Source: Bradyrhizobium sp. CCBAU 51765 (lineage in GTDB: Bacteria > Pseudomonadota > Alphaproteobacteria > Rhizobiales > Xanthobacteraceae). From it: a DNA stretch of 64,000 bases. The translations under genes and the position numbers were made by a program. A model generated the notes under the pieces. It was not told the DNA's origin and did no database searches. It saw only the letters and a program-made list of their open reading frames with translations. The stretch spans positions 2,593,001-2,657,000 of the forward strand of contig NZ_CP030038.1 of assembly GCF_015291725.1 (NCBI RefSeq). Reading direction: 5' to 3'. Below, piece by piece: positions 54,574 to 64,000 of the stretch. Position 1 is the first letter of the stretch, and every line of letters begins with the position of its first letter.

Positions 54574-55038
54574 ATGTCGGATCGACTGAAGGCCGAGCGC
54601 GAGGCGGCGGCCGCACGGCGGAGCCTGTTGATGCAGGATGCGATCGAGCGCACCGGAATCACCGAGGAGATGATCGGGGAACTCGTCACCCGCTTCTACG
54701 GACGCGTGCGCGAGGACGCGCTGCTTGGTCCGGTCTTCGCCATCGTCAAGAATTGGGACGAGCACCTCGCCAAGCTCAAGGACTTCTGGTCCTCGGTGGT
54801 GTTGATGAGCGGCCGCTATCATGGCTCGCCGATGCGGGCGCATCTGCCGCTGAACCTGGTGGGAGATCATTTCGACCGCTGGCTCGATCTGTTCGAACAG
54901 ACCGCGCGCGAGGTCTGCCCGCCGGCGGCGGCTGCGTTGTTCATCGAGAAGGCGCGTCGTATCGCCGACAGTTTCGAGATGGCGTCGGCAACTGTCGCAG
55001 GTCGTATCGCATCGCCGCGTCACGTGCTCAGGTCCTGA
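54574..55038 (+). CDS. group III truncated haemoglobin
   Basis: 154 residues in the 2-on-2 globin fold. LVTRFYGRVREDALLGPVFA, HLAKLKDFWSSVVLMSGRYHGSPM and the proximal-His helix GDHFDRWLDLFEQTAREV fit the group III (P-type) trHb profile. Such proteins bind O2 or NO, often in nitrosative stress, in the cytoplasm. ATG 54574 follows GAAGAGAAGAGG; the longer frame lies inside the repeat. No cotranscribed partner is evident. Confidence 0.88.
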   Translation: MSDRLKAEREAAAARRSLLMQDAIERTGITEEMIGELVTRFYGRVREDALLGPVFAIVKNWDEHLAKLKDFWSSVVLMSGRYHGSPMRAHLPLNLVGDHFDRWLDLFEQTAREVCPPAAAALFIEKARRIADSFEMASATVAGRIASPRHVLRS

Positions 55039-55282
55039 ACACAAATGCCTGCCTAAGAAATGCGCGCCGCGCATCCCGCGATGGCGCGCTGCACCAATTC
55101 CAACATCATCGGTCTGATCTGCAAAATCATCATGCAGTTCGCGTGATGCGATGTAGAATTTGCGAAAACGCGCTTGAACGTATTCAGTACTATTCAATCA
55201 TCGCGAGTAAAGCCATATTGATGCACTGCGGCGCCAATTCTTTGCCTTGTTTTCGGCAGAGTTCCAGCGCCTGCTTGCGGGC

Positions 55283-55936
55283 ATGTCGAGCGCACCGTTC
55301 AACGTCAATTCATCACGATCCGAGAGCATAGCGGAAGCTGAAGCCGACGCGGGCACCGAGCAAACGCGACGGACGCTGCTGTTCGGCGCGCTCGCGACCA
55401 CCGCGTGCCTCGGCTGCTCCCCGCCGGCGCATGCAGGCGAGGATCCGCCCGGCGCCGACGAGCGGCCGCAGAAGGGCGATCTGCTCGTCTTCTCCGAAGG
55501 CGAGCAGGAGGGGAAGATCATCACCACGGCCGATCTGAAGGCCGGCGGTCCACCGCTCCATGCCTGGCCGAAGGACCCCAACACATCGGTGGTGCGCAGC
55601 GCCTCGCGGCTCAACGAGATCCTGATCATCAGGCTCGATCCCGTCGAGCTCGACGAAAAGACCCGCGCGCGTGCTGTCGACGGCATCATCGCCTATTCGG
55701 CGATCTGCTCGCATGCGGGCTGTCCTGTCACCGCGTGGGTGAAGAGCGATGTCGGCGACAAGGAGGTGTTCAAGTGCATGTGCCACAATTCCGAATACGA
55801 TCCTCGCGCGGGCGCGCAGGTCGTGTTCGGACCGGCGCCGCGACGGCTCGCAGCATTGCCTCTGGCGCTGGCTGACGGATCGCTCAGCGTCGCCGGCAAT
55901 TTCGTCGGAAAGGTAGGTGGCGCGCAGCCAGGATGA
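55283..55936 (+). CDS. Tat-exported Rieske [2Fe-2S] protein
   Basis: 217 residues. A twin-arginine signal (EQTRRTLLFGALATTACLG) leads to a C-terminal Rieske domain with CSHAGC and, later, CMCHNSEYDP (two Cys/His pairs), then GPAPRRLAALPLAL. The structural disulfide cysteines lie in the same two motifs. The protein is soluble or signal-anchored in the periplasm and lacks a cytochrome b partner here. It ends 126 bp before the PQQ dehydrogenase and is probably linked to it as electron carrier; that is inference. ATG 55283 has only a weak ribosome site, with TTG 55247 as alternative. Confidence 0.85.
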   Translation: MSSAPFNVNSSRSESIAEAEADAGTEQTRRTLLFGALATTACLGCSPPAHAGEDPPGADERPQKGDLLVFSEGEQEGKIITTADLKAGGPPLHAWPKDPNTSVVRSASRLNEILIIRLDPVELDEKTRARAVDGIIAYSAICSHAGCPVTAWVKSDVGDKEVFKCMCHNSEYDPRAGAQVVFGPAPRRLAALPLALADGSLSVAGNFVGKVGGAQPG

Positions 55937-56062
55937 TGGACGGTTGCGGGCCATGCCCGCGTCACGAGAGGCCGCTCCGCCGATCGGCGGACGACGGGAC
56001 GAATGACAAGAACGACAAGAATTCACAACAAGAATTCAAACGGATGAAAAAGGGGAACGTCC

Positions 56063-57799
56063 ATGAGAACTTCCATGACCAGGAAGCAATGGTTACTGTC
56101 CGGCTTCGTCGCCTTCACGTGTCTTGCCTCGACCGCGGCCGTATCAGGTCCGATCGAGAATTATGCTCCGGTCACCGCGCAGCGATTGGAAAATCCCGAG
56201 CCGAGCAATTGGATGCTCTATCGGCGCACCTATGACGGGCAGGGCTACAGTCCGCTCGACCAGATCAACACCTCGAACGTGAAGAGCCTCACGCCGGTCT
56301 GGACCTTTGCCACCGGCGTGGTCGAAGGCCACCAGGCGCCGCCCATCGTCAACAACGGCGCGATGTTCGTGACGACCCCGATGGGGCAGGTGATCGCGCT
56401 GAACGCGAAGACCGGCGACGAATACTGGCGCTACAAGCGGCAGCTCCCAGACGATCTGTTCCAGCTGCATCCGACCAACCGGGGCGTCGGCCTGTGGGAG
56501 GACAAGCTCTACCTCGCCACCACGGACGACCATGTGGTCGCGCTCGATGCCAAGACCGGCAAGGTGGTGTGGGACACCAAGGTGCAGGACTACAGGAAGG
56601 GCCAGTACCTGACGCTGATGCCGTTGATCGTGGACGGCAAGGTCATCGTCGGCGGGTCCGGCGGCGAGTTCGGCGTACGCGGCTATATCGTGGCCTATGA
56701 TGCCAAGGACGGCAAGGAGCTGTGGCGGACCTACACCATCCCCGGCGAAGGCGAGCCCGGTCACGACACCTGGCAGGGCGACGACTGGAAGAACGGCGGT
56801 GGCTCCGCCTGGATGACCGGAAATTACGACAAGGAGACCAAGACGATCTATTGGGGCGTCGGCAACGCGGCGCCATGGCCCGGCGAGACCCATCCCGGCG
56901 ACAATCTCTACACTGCATCGGTGCTCGCGCTCGATCCCGACACCGGCAAGATCAAGGCCTATCACCAGTACCACCAGAACGATTCCTGGGACTGGGATGA
57001 GGTCGAGGCCCCGATGCTGATCGATCTGCAACGCAACGGTCGCAACATCAAGAGCCTGGTCCATCCGGGACGCGACGCGATCTTCTGGGTGCTCGAGCGG
57101 ACGCCGACCAAGATCAACTATGTCGCCGGTTGGCCGTTCGTCTATACGGACGTCTGGAAGGGCATCGACGAGACCGGCAAGCCGATCGTGGATCCCGCGC
57201 ACAAGCCGGTCATCGGGAAACGCGTCGAGTTCTGTCCGTCGCTCTGGGGCGGCAAGGATTGGCCGTCGGCCGCCTACAGCCAGAGGACCGGCCTCGTCTA
57301 CGTGCCTGCCAATGAGAATTTCTGCGGCGGATTCACCGGCGAGAAGGTCCCGCTCAAGCCGGGCGAGCTCTGGCTCGGCACCAAGCCGGAGGACATCGGC
57401 CTGAAGACGAGGCCGGGCGCGGATCATTTCGGCGAGCTCCAGGCCTGGGATCCCGCCACGGGCAAGAAGGTCTGGCAGCACAACTTCCCGAAGTCGCAGC
57501 TGTTCGGCTCCGTCACGGCGACGGCGGGCGATCTCGTCTTCGTCGGCGGGACCAACGACCGCAACTTCCGAGCCTTCCACGCCAAGACCGGCGAACTTCT
57601 GTGGGAACAGAAGACCAATTCCGGCATCGTCGGCATGCCGGTGTCCTATGAGATCGACGGCACGCAATACATCGCGATCCAGTCGGGATGGGGCGTGGAT
57701 GCACAGCGCATCCAGGATGCACTCGTGACCAACAATATCGGCATCGAAGCCAATGTGCCCCAAGGCGGGGTCATCTGGGTCTTCGCGCTGAAGAAATAG
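56063..57799 (+). CDS. PQQ-dependent alcohol dehydrogenase, lanthanide-type
   Basis: 578 residues with a signal peptide and the eight-bladed quinoprotein fold (repeats such as VIALNAKTGDEYWRYKR, VVALDAKTGKVVWDTKV, LLWEQKTNSGIVG). The catalytic Asp310 is followed two residues on by Asp312 (SWDWDEV), the position that distinguishes lanthanide (XoxF/PedH-like) from calcium enzymes. There is no haem-c domain, so electrons must leave by a separate carrier. The vicinal Cys-Cys pair of most methanol dehydrogenases is missing (QLHPTNRG at the expected place). Substrate could be methanol or another alcohol. GGGGAA precedes ATG 56063; a terminator follows. Confidence 0.88.
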   Translation: MRTSMTRKQWLLSGFVAFTCLASTAAVSGPIENYAPVTAQRLENPEPSNWMLYRRTYDGQGYSPLDQINTSNVKSLTPVWTFATGVVEGHQAPPIVNNGAMFVTTPMGQVIALNAKTGDEYWRYKRQLPDDLFQLHPTNRGVGLWEDKLYLATTDDHVVALDAKTGKVVWDTKVQDYRKGQYLTLMPLIVDGKVIVGGSGGEFGVRGYIVAYDAKDGKELWRTYTIPGEGEPGHDTWQGDDWKNGGGSAWMTGNYDKETKTIYWGVGNAAPWPGETHPGDNLYTASVLALDPDTGKIKAYHQYHQNDSWDWDEVEAPMLIDLQRNGRNIKSLVHPGRDAIFWVLERTPTKINYVAGWPFVYTDVWKGIDETGKPIVDPAHKPVIGKRVEFCPSLWGGKDWPSAAYSQRTGLVYVPANENFCGGFTGEKVPLKPGELWLGTKPEDIGLKTRPGADHFGELQAWDPATGKKVWQHNFPKSQLFGSVTATAGDLVFVGGTNDRNFRAFHAKTGELLWEQKTNSGIVGMPVSYEIDGTQYIAIQSGWGVDAQRIQDALVTNNIGIEANVPQGGVIWVFALKK

Positions 57800-57844
57800 C
57801 TCCGCGGGCGGATCGAAGAAGCGGAGCAGCAGGGGGGTGGTGAA

Positions 57845-57875
57845 TGCGGCGGACGGCAACGTCCGCCGCATTTTT
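57845..57875 (+). terminator. intrinsic terminator of the PQQ dehydrogenase gene
   Basis: A perfect 10-bp stem (tgcggcggac / gtccgccgca) with a 6-base loop followed by five T, 45 bp after the stop codon. Confidence 0.9.
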
Positions 57876-57883
57876 GCGTGGGC

Positions 57884-58042
57884 TCTTCCTTCTCCCCTTG
57901 TGGGAGAAGGTGGCGCAAAGCGCCGGATGAGGGGTTCTCTCCGCGCGCGCTCATGGCGAGTTGGGCTCGCGGAGAAAACCCCTCACCCAAGCAAGCTCGT
58001 AGTAACCCGCGTCGCTGCCCTCTCCCAAAGGGGGAGAGGGCA
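57884..58042. repeat. paired inverted repeat, family shared with 54.4 kb
   Basis: The left part (cttccttctccccttgtggg ... agcgccggatgagggg) nearly repeats 54393-54450; the right part (acccctcaccc ... ctctcccaaagggggagagggca) is its inverted counterpart. It fills the gap between the PQQ gene terminator and the small secreted-protein gene. Confidence 0.8.
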
Positions 58043-58098
58043 CATCAACCGGCACCGCCGACAGTGGTCGCCATGATGGTGTGCACGCAAGGCCCTCG

Positions 58099-58359
58099 CT
58101 ACTTCCCCTGGCGCTCGACCTTGTCCTTCTCCTTCTGGTTCATTTCCTGAACCTTCGGATCGGGATTGTGCTGCCCGGTGGTCTGGGTGGTGGAGGCGGG
58201 CGGGGCATTGGCGTTGGGAAGCGACGTCTGGTCCGGCGTGGCGGGGCGGGTGGCCGTTGTCGGCGGCGTCGTGTTGCCCTGGGCGAATGCGCCCGCGGCG
58301 GTCAAAAGAAAGGCGCCCGACAGCAACGAGACTGCGAGCGCCCTTGATATGTTGGTCAT
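58099..58359 (-). CDS. small exported Thr/Pro-rich protein
   Basis: 86 residues with a clear Sec signal ([24 protein letters not shown]). The mature part of about 60 residues is low complexity (Thr, Pro, Ala, Asn) and ends in the charged [28 protein letters not shown] precedes ATG 58359. No family is recognised. It is just upstream of iorB's end in the same direction, so it could be a read-through product of the IorAB transcript. Confidence 0.7.
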   Translation of the reverse strand: MTNISRALAVSLLSGAFLLTAAGAFAQGNTTPPTTATRPATPDQTSLPNANAPPASTTQTTGQHNPDPKVQEMNQKEKDKVERQGK

Positions 58360-58413
58360 CGATCTGCTCCTGTCAGATCGATGCAAACGGCGCGAGGCCG
58401 CTTGCGTTCCGTC

Positions 58414-60726
58414 TCACGCCTCCAATTGCTTGCCGATCGGAAGCGAGCGGATGCGTTTTCCCGTCGCCGCGAAGATCGCGTTGATCAGGGCCGGCGCGAA
58501 CGGGGGAACACCGGGCTCGCCGACGCCGCTCGGCGGCGTGGCGGGTCCCGGCGGCACGATGTAGACGTTGGTCACCGCAGGAGATTCGTCGATCCTGACG
58601 ACCTGGAAGTCGTCAAAATTCTTCTGCTGCACCTTGCCGTCCTTGAAGGTGATCTCGCCGTATTTGGCGAGGCTCAGGCCCATGATCGCCGCGCCCTCGA
58701 TCTGCGAGGCGATGCGCTCGGGGTTGACATAGGTGCCGCAATCGATCGCGGTGTCGACCCGCGGCACCGTCAGCTTGCCCTTGTCGTCGACGGCGACCTC
58801 GACGATGGTCGCGATGTAGCTGACGAAGCTGCGGTGCACGGCGATGCCGAGACCGTGGCCCTTCGGCAACTTGCGCCCCCATTCCCCCTTCTCGGCGACC
58901 AGCTCGACCACCTTGCGCAGGCGCGCGGTGTCGATCGGGTAGCTGTCCTGGGGCTCGCCATAGTTCCAGAGGTCCTTCACGTTCGGCTTGACGATGCGGG
59001 GCGAGCCGATCAGCTCGAGCAGCATGTCTTTCTGGTCGCGGCCGGTCGCCTGCGCGATTTCGCCGACCATCGATTGCACCGCGAAGGCGCGAGGGATGTT
59101 CGAGACCGAACGGAACCAGCCGATGCGGGTGTGCGCGGCTGCTTCCGGATTCTCGCAGGAGATGTTGGCGATCTCGAACGGCATATCGACAAGGCCCATG
59201 CCGATCTCGAACGGGGCCTGATGCACCGTGCCGGCGGCAAAGGTCGAGGCGATGCTGGGAGCCACGCTGCGGTGGCGCCAGGCGATCACCTTGCCGCTCT
59301 TGTCGAGACCGGCCTCGATCCGCTCGACCGAGACGGTGTGCACGAAGCCGTTGTGGAGGTCGTCTTCGCGTGTCCACTGCACCTTCACCGGCGCGCCGAG
59401 CTCTTTGGACAGCAGGGCGGCCTCGAGCGCAAAGTCGCATTTCGACTTGCGACCGAAACCACCGCCGAGCAGCGTCACGTTGACGGTGACGTTGCCTTCG
59501 GGGATCTCCAGCGTCTTGGCGACGTCCTCGCGGGTGCCGCCGGGACTCTGCACCGGCGCCCAGATATCCGCCTTGTCGCCCTTGACGTTGGCAACCGCGA
59601 CCGGCGGCTCCATGGCGACATGGGCGAGATGAGGGATGTAGTATTCGCCGACGATGACCTTGTCGGCCCCCTTTAGGGCGGCGTCCGCATCGCCCTCCTT
59701 GCGCAGGACGAGGCCGGGCTTGCGCGAGGCCTCCTCGAGCTCCTTGCGATAGGCGACGGAGTCGTATTTGCCGTTCGGACCGTCGTCCCATACCAGCTTC
59801 AACGCGTCGCGGCCCTTGATCGCCGCGCCGGTGTTGCGCGCGATCACGGCGACGCCGCCGAGCGGCTGGAACTTTGAGGGCCACGGCCAGCCGCGCACCT
59901 GCATCACCTTCTCGACGCCGGGAATCTTGAGGGCCGCCTCCGGATCGAACGAGACCAGCTTGCCGCCCGTGACGGGCGGGCGCGCGATCACGGCATACTT
60001 CATGCCGGGCAAGCGGACGTCCGCGCCGTAAAGCGCCTTGCCGGTGGTGATGTCGTGAAGATCGACAATGCCGACCTGCCCCTTGCCGAGATAGCGGAAG
60101 TCCTTGGCATCCTTCAGCTTGAGACCTTCGATGCTCGGCACCGATTCCTTGGCTGCGTCCGCGGCGAGCTCGCCGAAACCCAGCTTGCGGCCGCTGGCGC
60201 TGTGGACGACCTCATGGTTGACCGCCTTGACCTCGGTCGCGGGCACGCCCCAGCGCTTCGCAGCAGCCTGCTCCAGCATGGTGCGGGCGGAGGCGCCGAT
60301 CTGGCGCATCGGCATCAGATAGTGCCGCGTGCTGCGCGAGCCGTCGGTGTCCTGGTTGCCGAACTTGACCTCGTCGCCATGGGCCTGCTGCACCTTGACC
60401 CTGGACCAGTCGGCTTCCATCTCCTCGGCCACGATCAGCGGCAGGCTGGTGCGCACGCCGGTGCCCATTTCCGAACGGTGCCCGATGATGGTGACGATGC
60501 CATCCGGGGCGACCGAAACGAACACGCGCGGATCGACCACGACACCGTGCGGCATCTGGCCGGCACCGGTCTCATAGGCGAGCGCCTGGCGCGACATCAC
60601 GGGGGCGGCGAGGACGAAGCCGCCGGTGACGCCGAGCCCCTTCAGGATGCTGCGGCGCGAGACCTTCTCGACCCTGATATGCTTCTCGAAGCCGCGAAGC
60701 TTGCGGGGATGGTCGATGAAGTTCAT
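58414..60726 (-). CDS. isoquinoline 1-oxidoreductase-type Mo subunit (IorB-like)
   Basis: 770 residues. A Tat-type signal ([21 protein letters not shown]) suggests periplasmic location. It belongs to the IorB/aldehyde-oxidase branch of the xanthine oxidase family: [47 protein letters not shown] (seen in part), [14 protein letters not shown] and the catalytic Glu in [13 protein letters not shown]. IorAB-type enzymes hydroxylate N-heterocycles or oxidise aldehydes and pass electrons to cytochrome c. One base separates it from iorA. The substrate here is unknown; placement between PQQ dehydrogenase and formaldehyde genes favours an aldehyde. Confidence 0.9.
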   Translation of the reverse strand: MNFIDHPRKLRGFEKHIRVEKVSRRSILKGLGVTGGFVLAAPVMSRQALAYETGAGQMPHGVVVDPRVFVSVAPDGIVTIIGHRSEMGTGVRTSLPLIVAEEMEADWSRVKVQQAHGDEVKFGNQDTDGSRSTRHYLMPMRQIGASARTMLEQAAAKRWGVPATEVKAVNHEVVHSASGRKLGFGELAADAAKESVPSIEGLKLKDAKDFRYLGKGQVGIVDLHDITTGKALYGADVRLPGMKYAVIARPPVTGGKLVSFDPEAALKIPGVEKVMQVRGWPWPSKFQPLGGVAVIARNTGAAIKGRDALKLVWDDGPNGKYDSVAYRKELEEASRKPGLVLRKEGDADAALKGADKVIVGEYYIPHLAHVAMEPPVAVANVKGDKADIWAPVQSPGGTREDVAKTLEIPEGNVTVNVTLLGGGFGRKSKCDFALEAALLSKELGAPVKVQWTREDDLHNGFVHTVSVERIEAGLDKSGKVIAWRHRSVAPSIASTFAAGTVHQAPFEIGMGLVDMPFEIANISCENPEAAAHTRIGWFRSVSNIPRAFAVQSMVGEIAQATGRDQKDMLLELIGSPRIVKPNVKDLWNYGEPQDSYPIDTARLRKVVELVAEKGEWGRKLPKGHGLGIAVHRSFVSYIATIVEVAVDDKGKLTVPRVDTAIDCGTYVNPERIASQIEGAAIMGLSLAKYGEITFKDGKVQQKNFDDFQVVRIDESPAVTNVYIVPPGPATPPSGVGEPGVPPFAPALINAIFAATGKRIRSLPIGKQLEA

Positions 60727-60727
60727 G

Positions 60728-61180
60728 TCACACTCCCGTCGATGCGAGATGGACGGCGTTCTCGATGCGCTGATAGCAGCCGCAGCGGCAGATGTTGCCC
60801 GACATCGCCTCGCGGATCTGGTCATGCGAGGGTTTCGGGTTGTCCATCAGGAGGGCTGCAGCCTGCATGATCTGGCCGGCCTGGCAGAAGCCGCATTGGG
60901 GCACGTTGACCTGGCGCCAGGCCTTCTGCACCGGGTGATCGCCGTTGGGATGCAATCCCTCGATCGTGGTGACCTCGCGTCCGGCGACGTCGTTGATGGA
61001 CGTGATGCAGGCGCGCACGGCCTCCTTGTCGACGATGACGGTGCAGGCGCCGCACAGGGCTTGCCCGCAGCCGTATTTGGTGCCGGTCAGTCCGGCCTCG
61101 TCACGCAGGAACCAGAGTAGCGGGAGATCCGGGTCGCCGTCCCAGCTCTGTTCCTGGCCGTTGATCTTCACCTTGATCAT
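60728..61180 (-). CDS. isoquinoline 1-oxidoreductase-type [2Fe-2S] subunit (IorA-like)
   Basis: 150 residues with the two [2Fe-2S] motifs: [15 protein letters not shown] (first cluster) and [16 protein letters not shown] ... [11 protein letters not shown] (second). It carries electrons from the Mo subunit. AGCGAGG precedes the ATG. The FAD subunit typical of xanthine dehydrogenases is absent, as expected for the IorAB type. It starts the minus-strand unit iorA-iorB, with 340 bp to the terminator upstream. Confidence 0.94.
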   Translation of the reverse strand: MIKVKINGQEQSWDGDPDLPLLWFLRDEAGLTGTKYGCGQALCGACTVIVDKEAVRACITSINDVAGREVTTIEGLHPNGDHPVQKAWRQVNVPQCGFCQAGQIMQAAALLMDNPKPSHDQIREAMSGNICRCGCYQRIENAVHLASTGV

Positions 61181-61808
61181 GATCGTGCCTCGCTCTTCAT
61201 AAGCATGCCAAATTCAAAGTCCGCCGACGCCGGTCGGCGACGGTTCGTGCGTCGTCTCGCCGCATTCCGCCGTCGTCCCGCGCGGGCAAATCCCGGAGGG
61301 AGGCAGGAGCGCGGATAGCGATGTCTGGATTTGCTCGATACTCCCGTCTTCTTCTTGATTGATTGTACTTCGCGCAGCATCGTGACGGCGCGACCCTAGC
61401 AGGGATCGCTCCGACCCGGCGTTCACAGCCGAGTGTTCTCACCGGGAAAAGATTGCATCGGTGGTTTGTCAAAAGCAGGGCGCGGTCATCGCGCTGCGCG
61501 CCTCTGCAACGGTCCCAAGCAAAAAAGCTTCGTCCGCCAGGAACTGCGCGGACGAAGCAGGATGCCTCAGTCGAGGGAGGGAGAAACACAGGCTCCCCGA
61601 GCTTCAAGCGGGAAGCGGGCGGCCCTGCGCAGTCATTCAGAGACCAGGACTGAGGAACTGATGGCCTCATACATGTCTGGTGCAGAAGCGGCGGCATCGC
61701 CGCGCTGGTCCCGGGACGGCGACCGGTCCGGCTCGCTGGCAACGGCAGGCGCCAGCGAGCGGATGGAGGGACCGGCGAAGGTTCGGCGGCTCCGCTCAGG
61801 CGGCCTTC
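61181..61808. other. intergenic region between iorA and gfa
   Basis: 628 bases. The part next to iorA (61181-61500) must hold its promoter; an AT-richer patch lies near 61350-61380. The intrinsic terminator at 61521-61558 follows. Open frames here are not protein-like, and no small RNA was identified. Confidence 0.45.
61521..61558 (-). terminator. intrinsic terminator of the cytochrome c-frmA-gfa operon
   Basis: An 11-bp perfect stem (61527-61537 and 61548-61558, gcttcgtccgc) with a 10-base loop and six A on the plus strand (61521-61526), which is a six-T tail when read on the minus strand. It lies about 250 bp after the gfa stop. Confidence 0.88.
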
Positions 61809-62372
61809 TCAGGCGGCTTTGGCTTTCGCCACATGGGTCGCGATCGCGTCCATCAGCGCCGGCGACAGGCAGTCATAGGGCTCGAGCCCGATCTCCTTCA
61901 GTCGCGATCGGATGCCTGCCATCTGCTCGGGCTTCACGCCCGATTCGATCACCGAGGAGACGAAGGCGGCGAATTGCGGCGCCTGCGAGCCCTGCTCCTG
62001 GAACAGTTCGGGATGGATGAAGTCGAGGCCGTAGAACGGGTGGTTCTTGTTCTCGATGCGGCCGTACATGTGCGTGCCGCAGGCCTTGCAGGCGTGGCGC
62101 TGGATCACTGCCGAGGGGTCGACGATCTGGAGCTTGTCGCCGTTCTCGAGCACGGTGACGTTCTGGCGCGGCACCACGGCGACGACGGAGAAGGTCGCGC
62201 CCTGCGGTTTCCAGCACTTGGTGCAGCCGCAGGCGTGGTTGTGGGCGACGTCTCCCTTGATGCCGACCTTGACCGGATGGTCCGTGCATTTGCAGACCAG
62301 CGTGCCGCCGGCGAAGTTGCCGCTACCTTGCTTGATGCCGTTGTCGATCGAGGGATGGAGTGCAACAGTCAT
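61809..62372 (-). CDS. gfa: S-(hydroxymethyl)glutathione synthase Gfa
   Basis: 187 residues, glutathione-dependent formaldehyde-activating enzyme. Zn-binding cysteines are in [20 protein letters not shown] and [16 protein letters not shown], and the C-terminal [18 protein letters not shown] is typical. It speeds or buffers formation of S-hydroxymethylglutathione from formaldehyde. It follows the dehydrogenase gene by 33 bp on the same strand and is the last gene before the terminator. Confidence 0.95.
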   Translation of the reverse strand: MTVALHPSIDNGIKQGSGNFAGGTLVCKCTDHPVKVGIKGDVAHNHACGCTKCWKPQGATFSVVAVVPRQNVTVLENGDKLQIVDPSAVIQRHACKACGTHMYGRIENKNHPFYGLDFIHPELFQEQGSQAPQFAAFVSSVIESGVKPEQMAGIRSRLKEIGLEPYDCLSPALMDAIATHVAKAKAA

Positions 62373-62405
62373 GGGTCGATCCTCCTTGGTGTGATGTCTT
62401 TCGAG

Positions 62406-64000
<1,595 letters not shown>

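Noticed and set aside
56144..57871. 575-codon minus-strand frame opposite the PQQ dehydrogenase gene
   Set aside because: Antisense shadow without recognisable domains; the plus strand is an unambiguous quinoprotein.
61197..61742. 181-codon minus-strand frame between iorA and gfa
   Set aside because: It runs through a strong intrinsic terminator and has Arg/Ser shadow composition.

Overview
The window looks like a chromosomal segment of an alphaproteobacterium, most probably Bradyrhizobium or a close relative. The evidence is uniformly high GC with strong GC bias at third codon positions, the protein families seen (Hut pathway with HutF, Liv-type transporters, CO-dehydrogenase-like hydroxylases, a lanthanide-type PQQ dehydrogenase, a formaldehyde-oxidation operon) and several families of palindromic intergenic repeats typical of that genus. 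The genus call rests on recognition, not on a search. I saw no rRNA, tRNA, CRISPR array, insertion sequence or phage module.

Layout. 1-5.4 kb: the tail of a short-chain dehydrogenase, a DUF892 ferritin-like protein, a small conserved protein, a BisC/DMSO-reductase-type molybdoenzyme and an AraC regulator. 5.5-22.2 kb: an island holding three paralogous giant regulators, each an OmpR-type winged helix joined to a STAND/NB-ARC-like ATPase and a long helical tail. Between them lie two alpha/beta hydrolases (one Tat-exported epoxide hydrolase), a glyoxalase-fold protein, a crotonase, OsmC, a cupin, MsrA, a sensor-less histidine kinase and a protein of unknown family. Five intergenic sites in this island carry CTAAC-type repeats on an exact 10-bp grid, always in the same orientation towards the next gene. 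This is the architecture expected of an OmpR-family operator and is the most interesting signal here. 22.4-24.8 kb: an MFS transporter and a 1.1-kb repeat-rich intergenic stretch.

24.8-35.3 kb: histidine utilisation. hutF-hutC run leftwards and hutI-hutH-hutU run rightwards from a shared 85-bp region that contains a perfect 20-bp palindrome (probable HutC operator). An NMT1/taurine-type ABC transporter and an M20 amidohydrolase follow hutC; no hutG is present. 35.3-44.6 kb: a TetR regulator divergent from an unbroken operon of a three-subunit molybdenum hydroxylase (FAD, 2Fe-2S and Mo subunits) and a complete branched-chain-amino-acid-type ABC transporter, most junctions overlapping by a few bases. 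Two inverted repeats in the divergent region are probable TetR operators.

44.6-51.3 kb: a membrane GGDEF-EAL protein, a truncated TonB-receptor fragment, an acidic low-complexity protein and a large autotransporter whose beta-barrel end is thrown out of frame by one missing base. 51.6-55 kb: tungstate/molybdate TupA and TupB genes facing each other with overlapping 3' ends and no ATPase gene, a 3-hydroxyacyl-CoA dehydrogenase and a truncated haemoglobin. 55.3-64 kb: a Tat-exported Rieske protein, a PQQ alcohol dehydrogenase with the lanthanide-type Asp pair, an isoquinoline-oxidoreductase-type molybdenum hydroxylase (IorAB) and, on the minus strand and running in from beyond the right edge, cytochrome c, glutathione-dependent formaldehyde dehydrogenase and Gfa. 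That last operon ends in a clear intrinsic terminator.

Taken together the segment is a catabolic and stress region with three molybdenum enzymes plus a Mo/W transporter, and with periplasmic oxidation of alcohols and C1 compounds at its right end.
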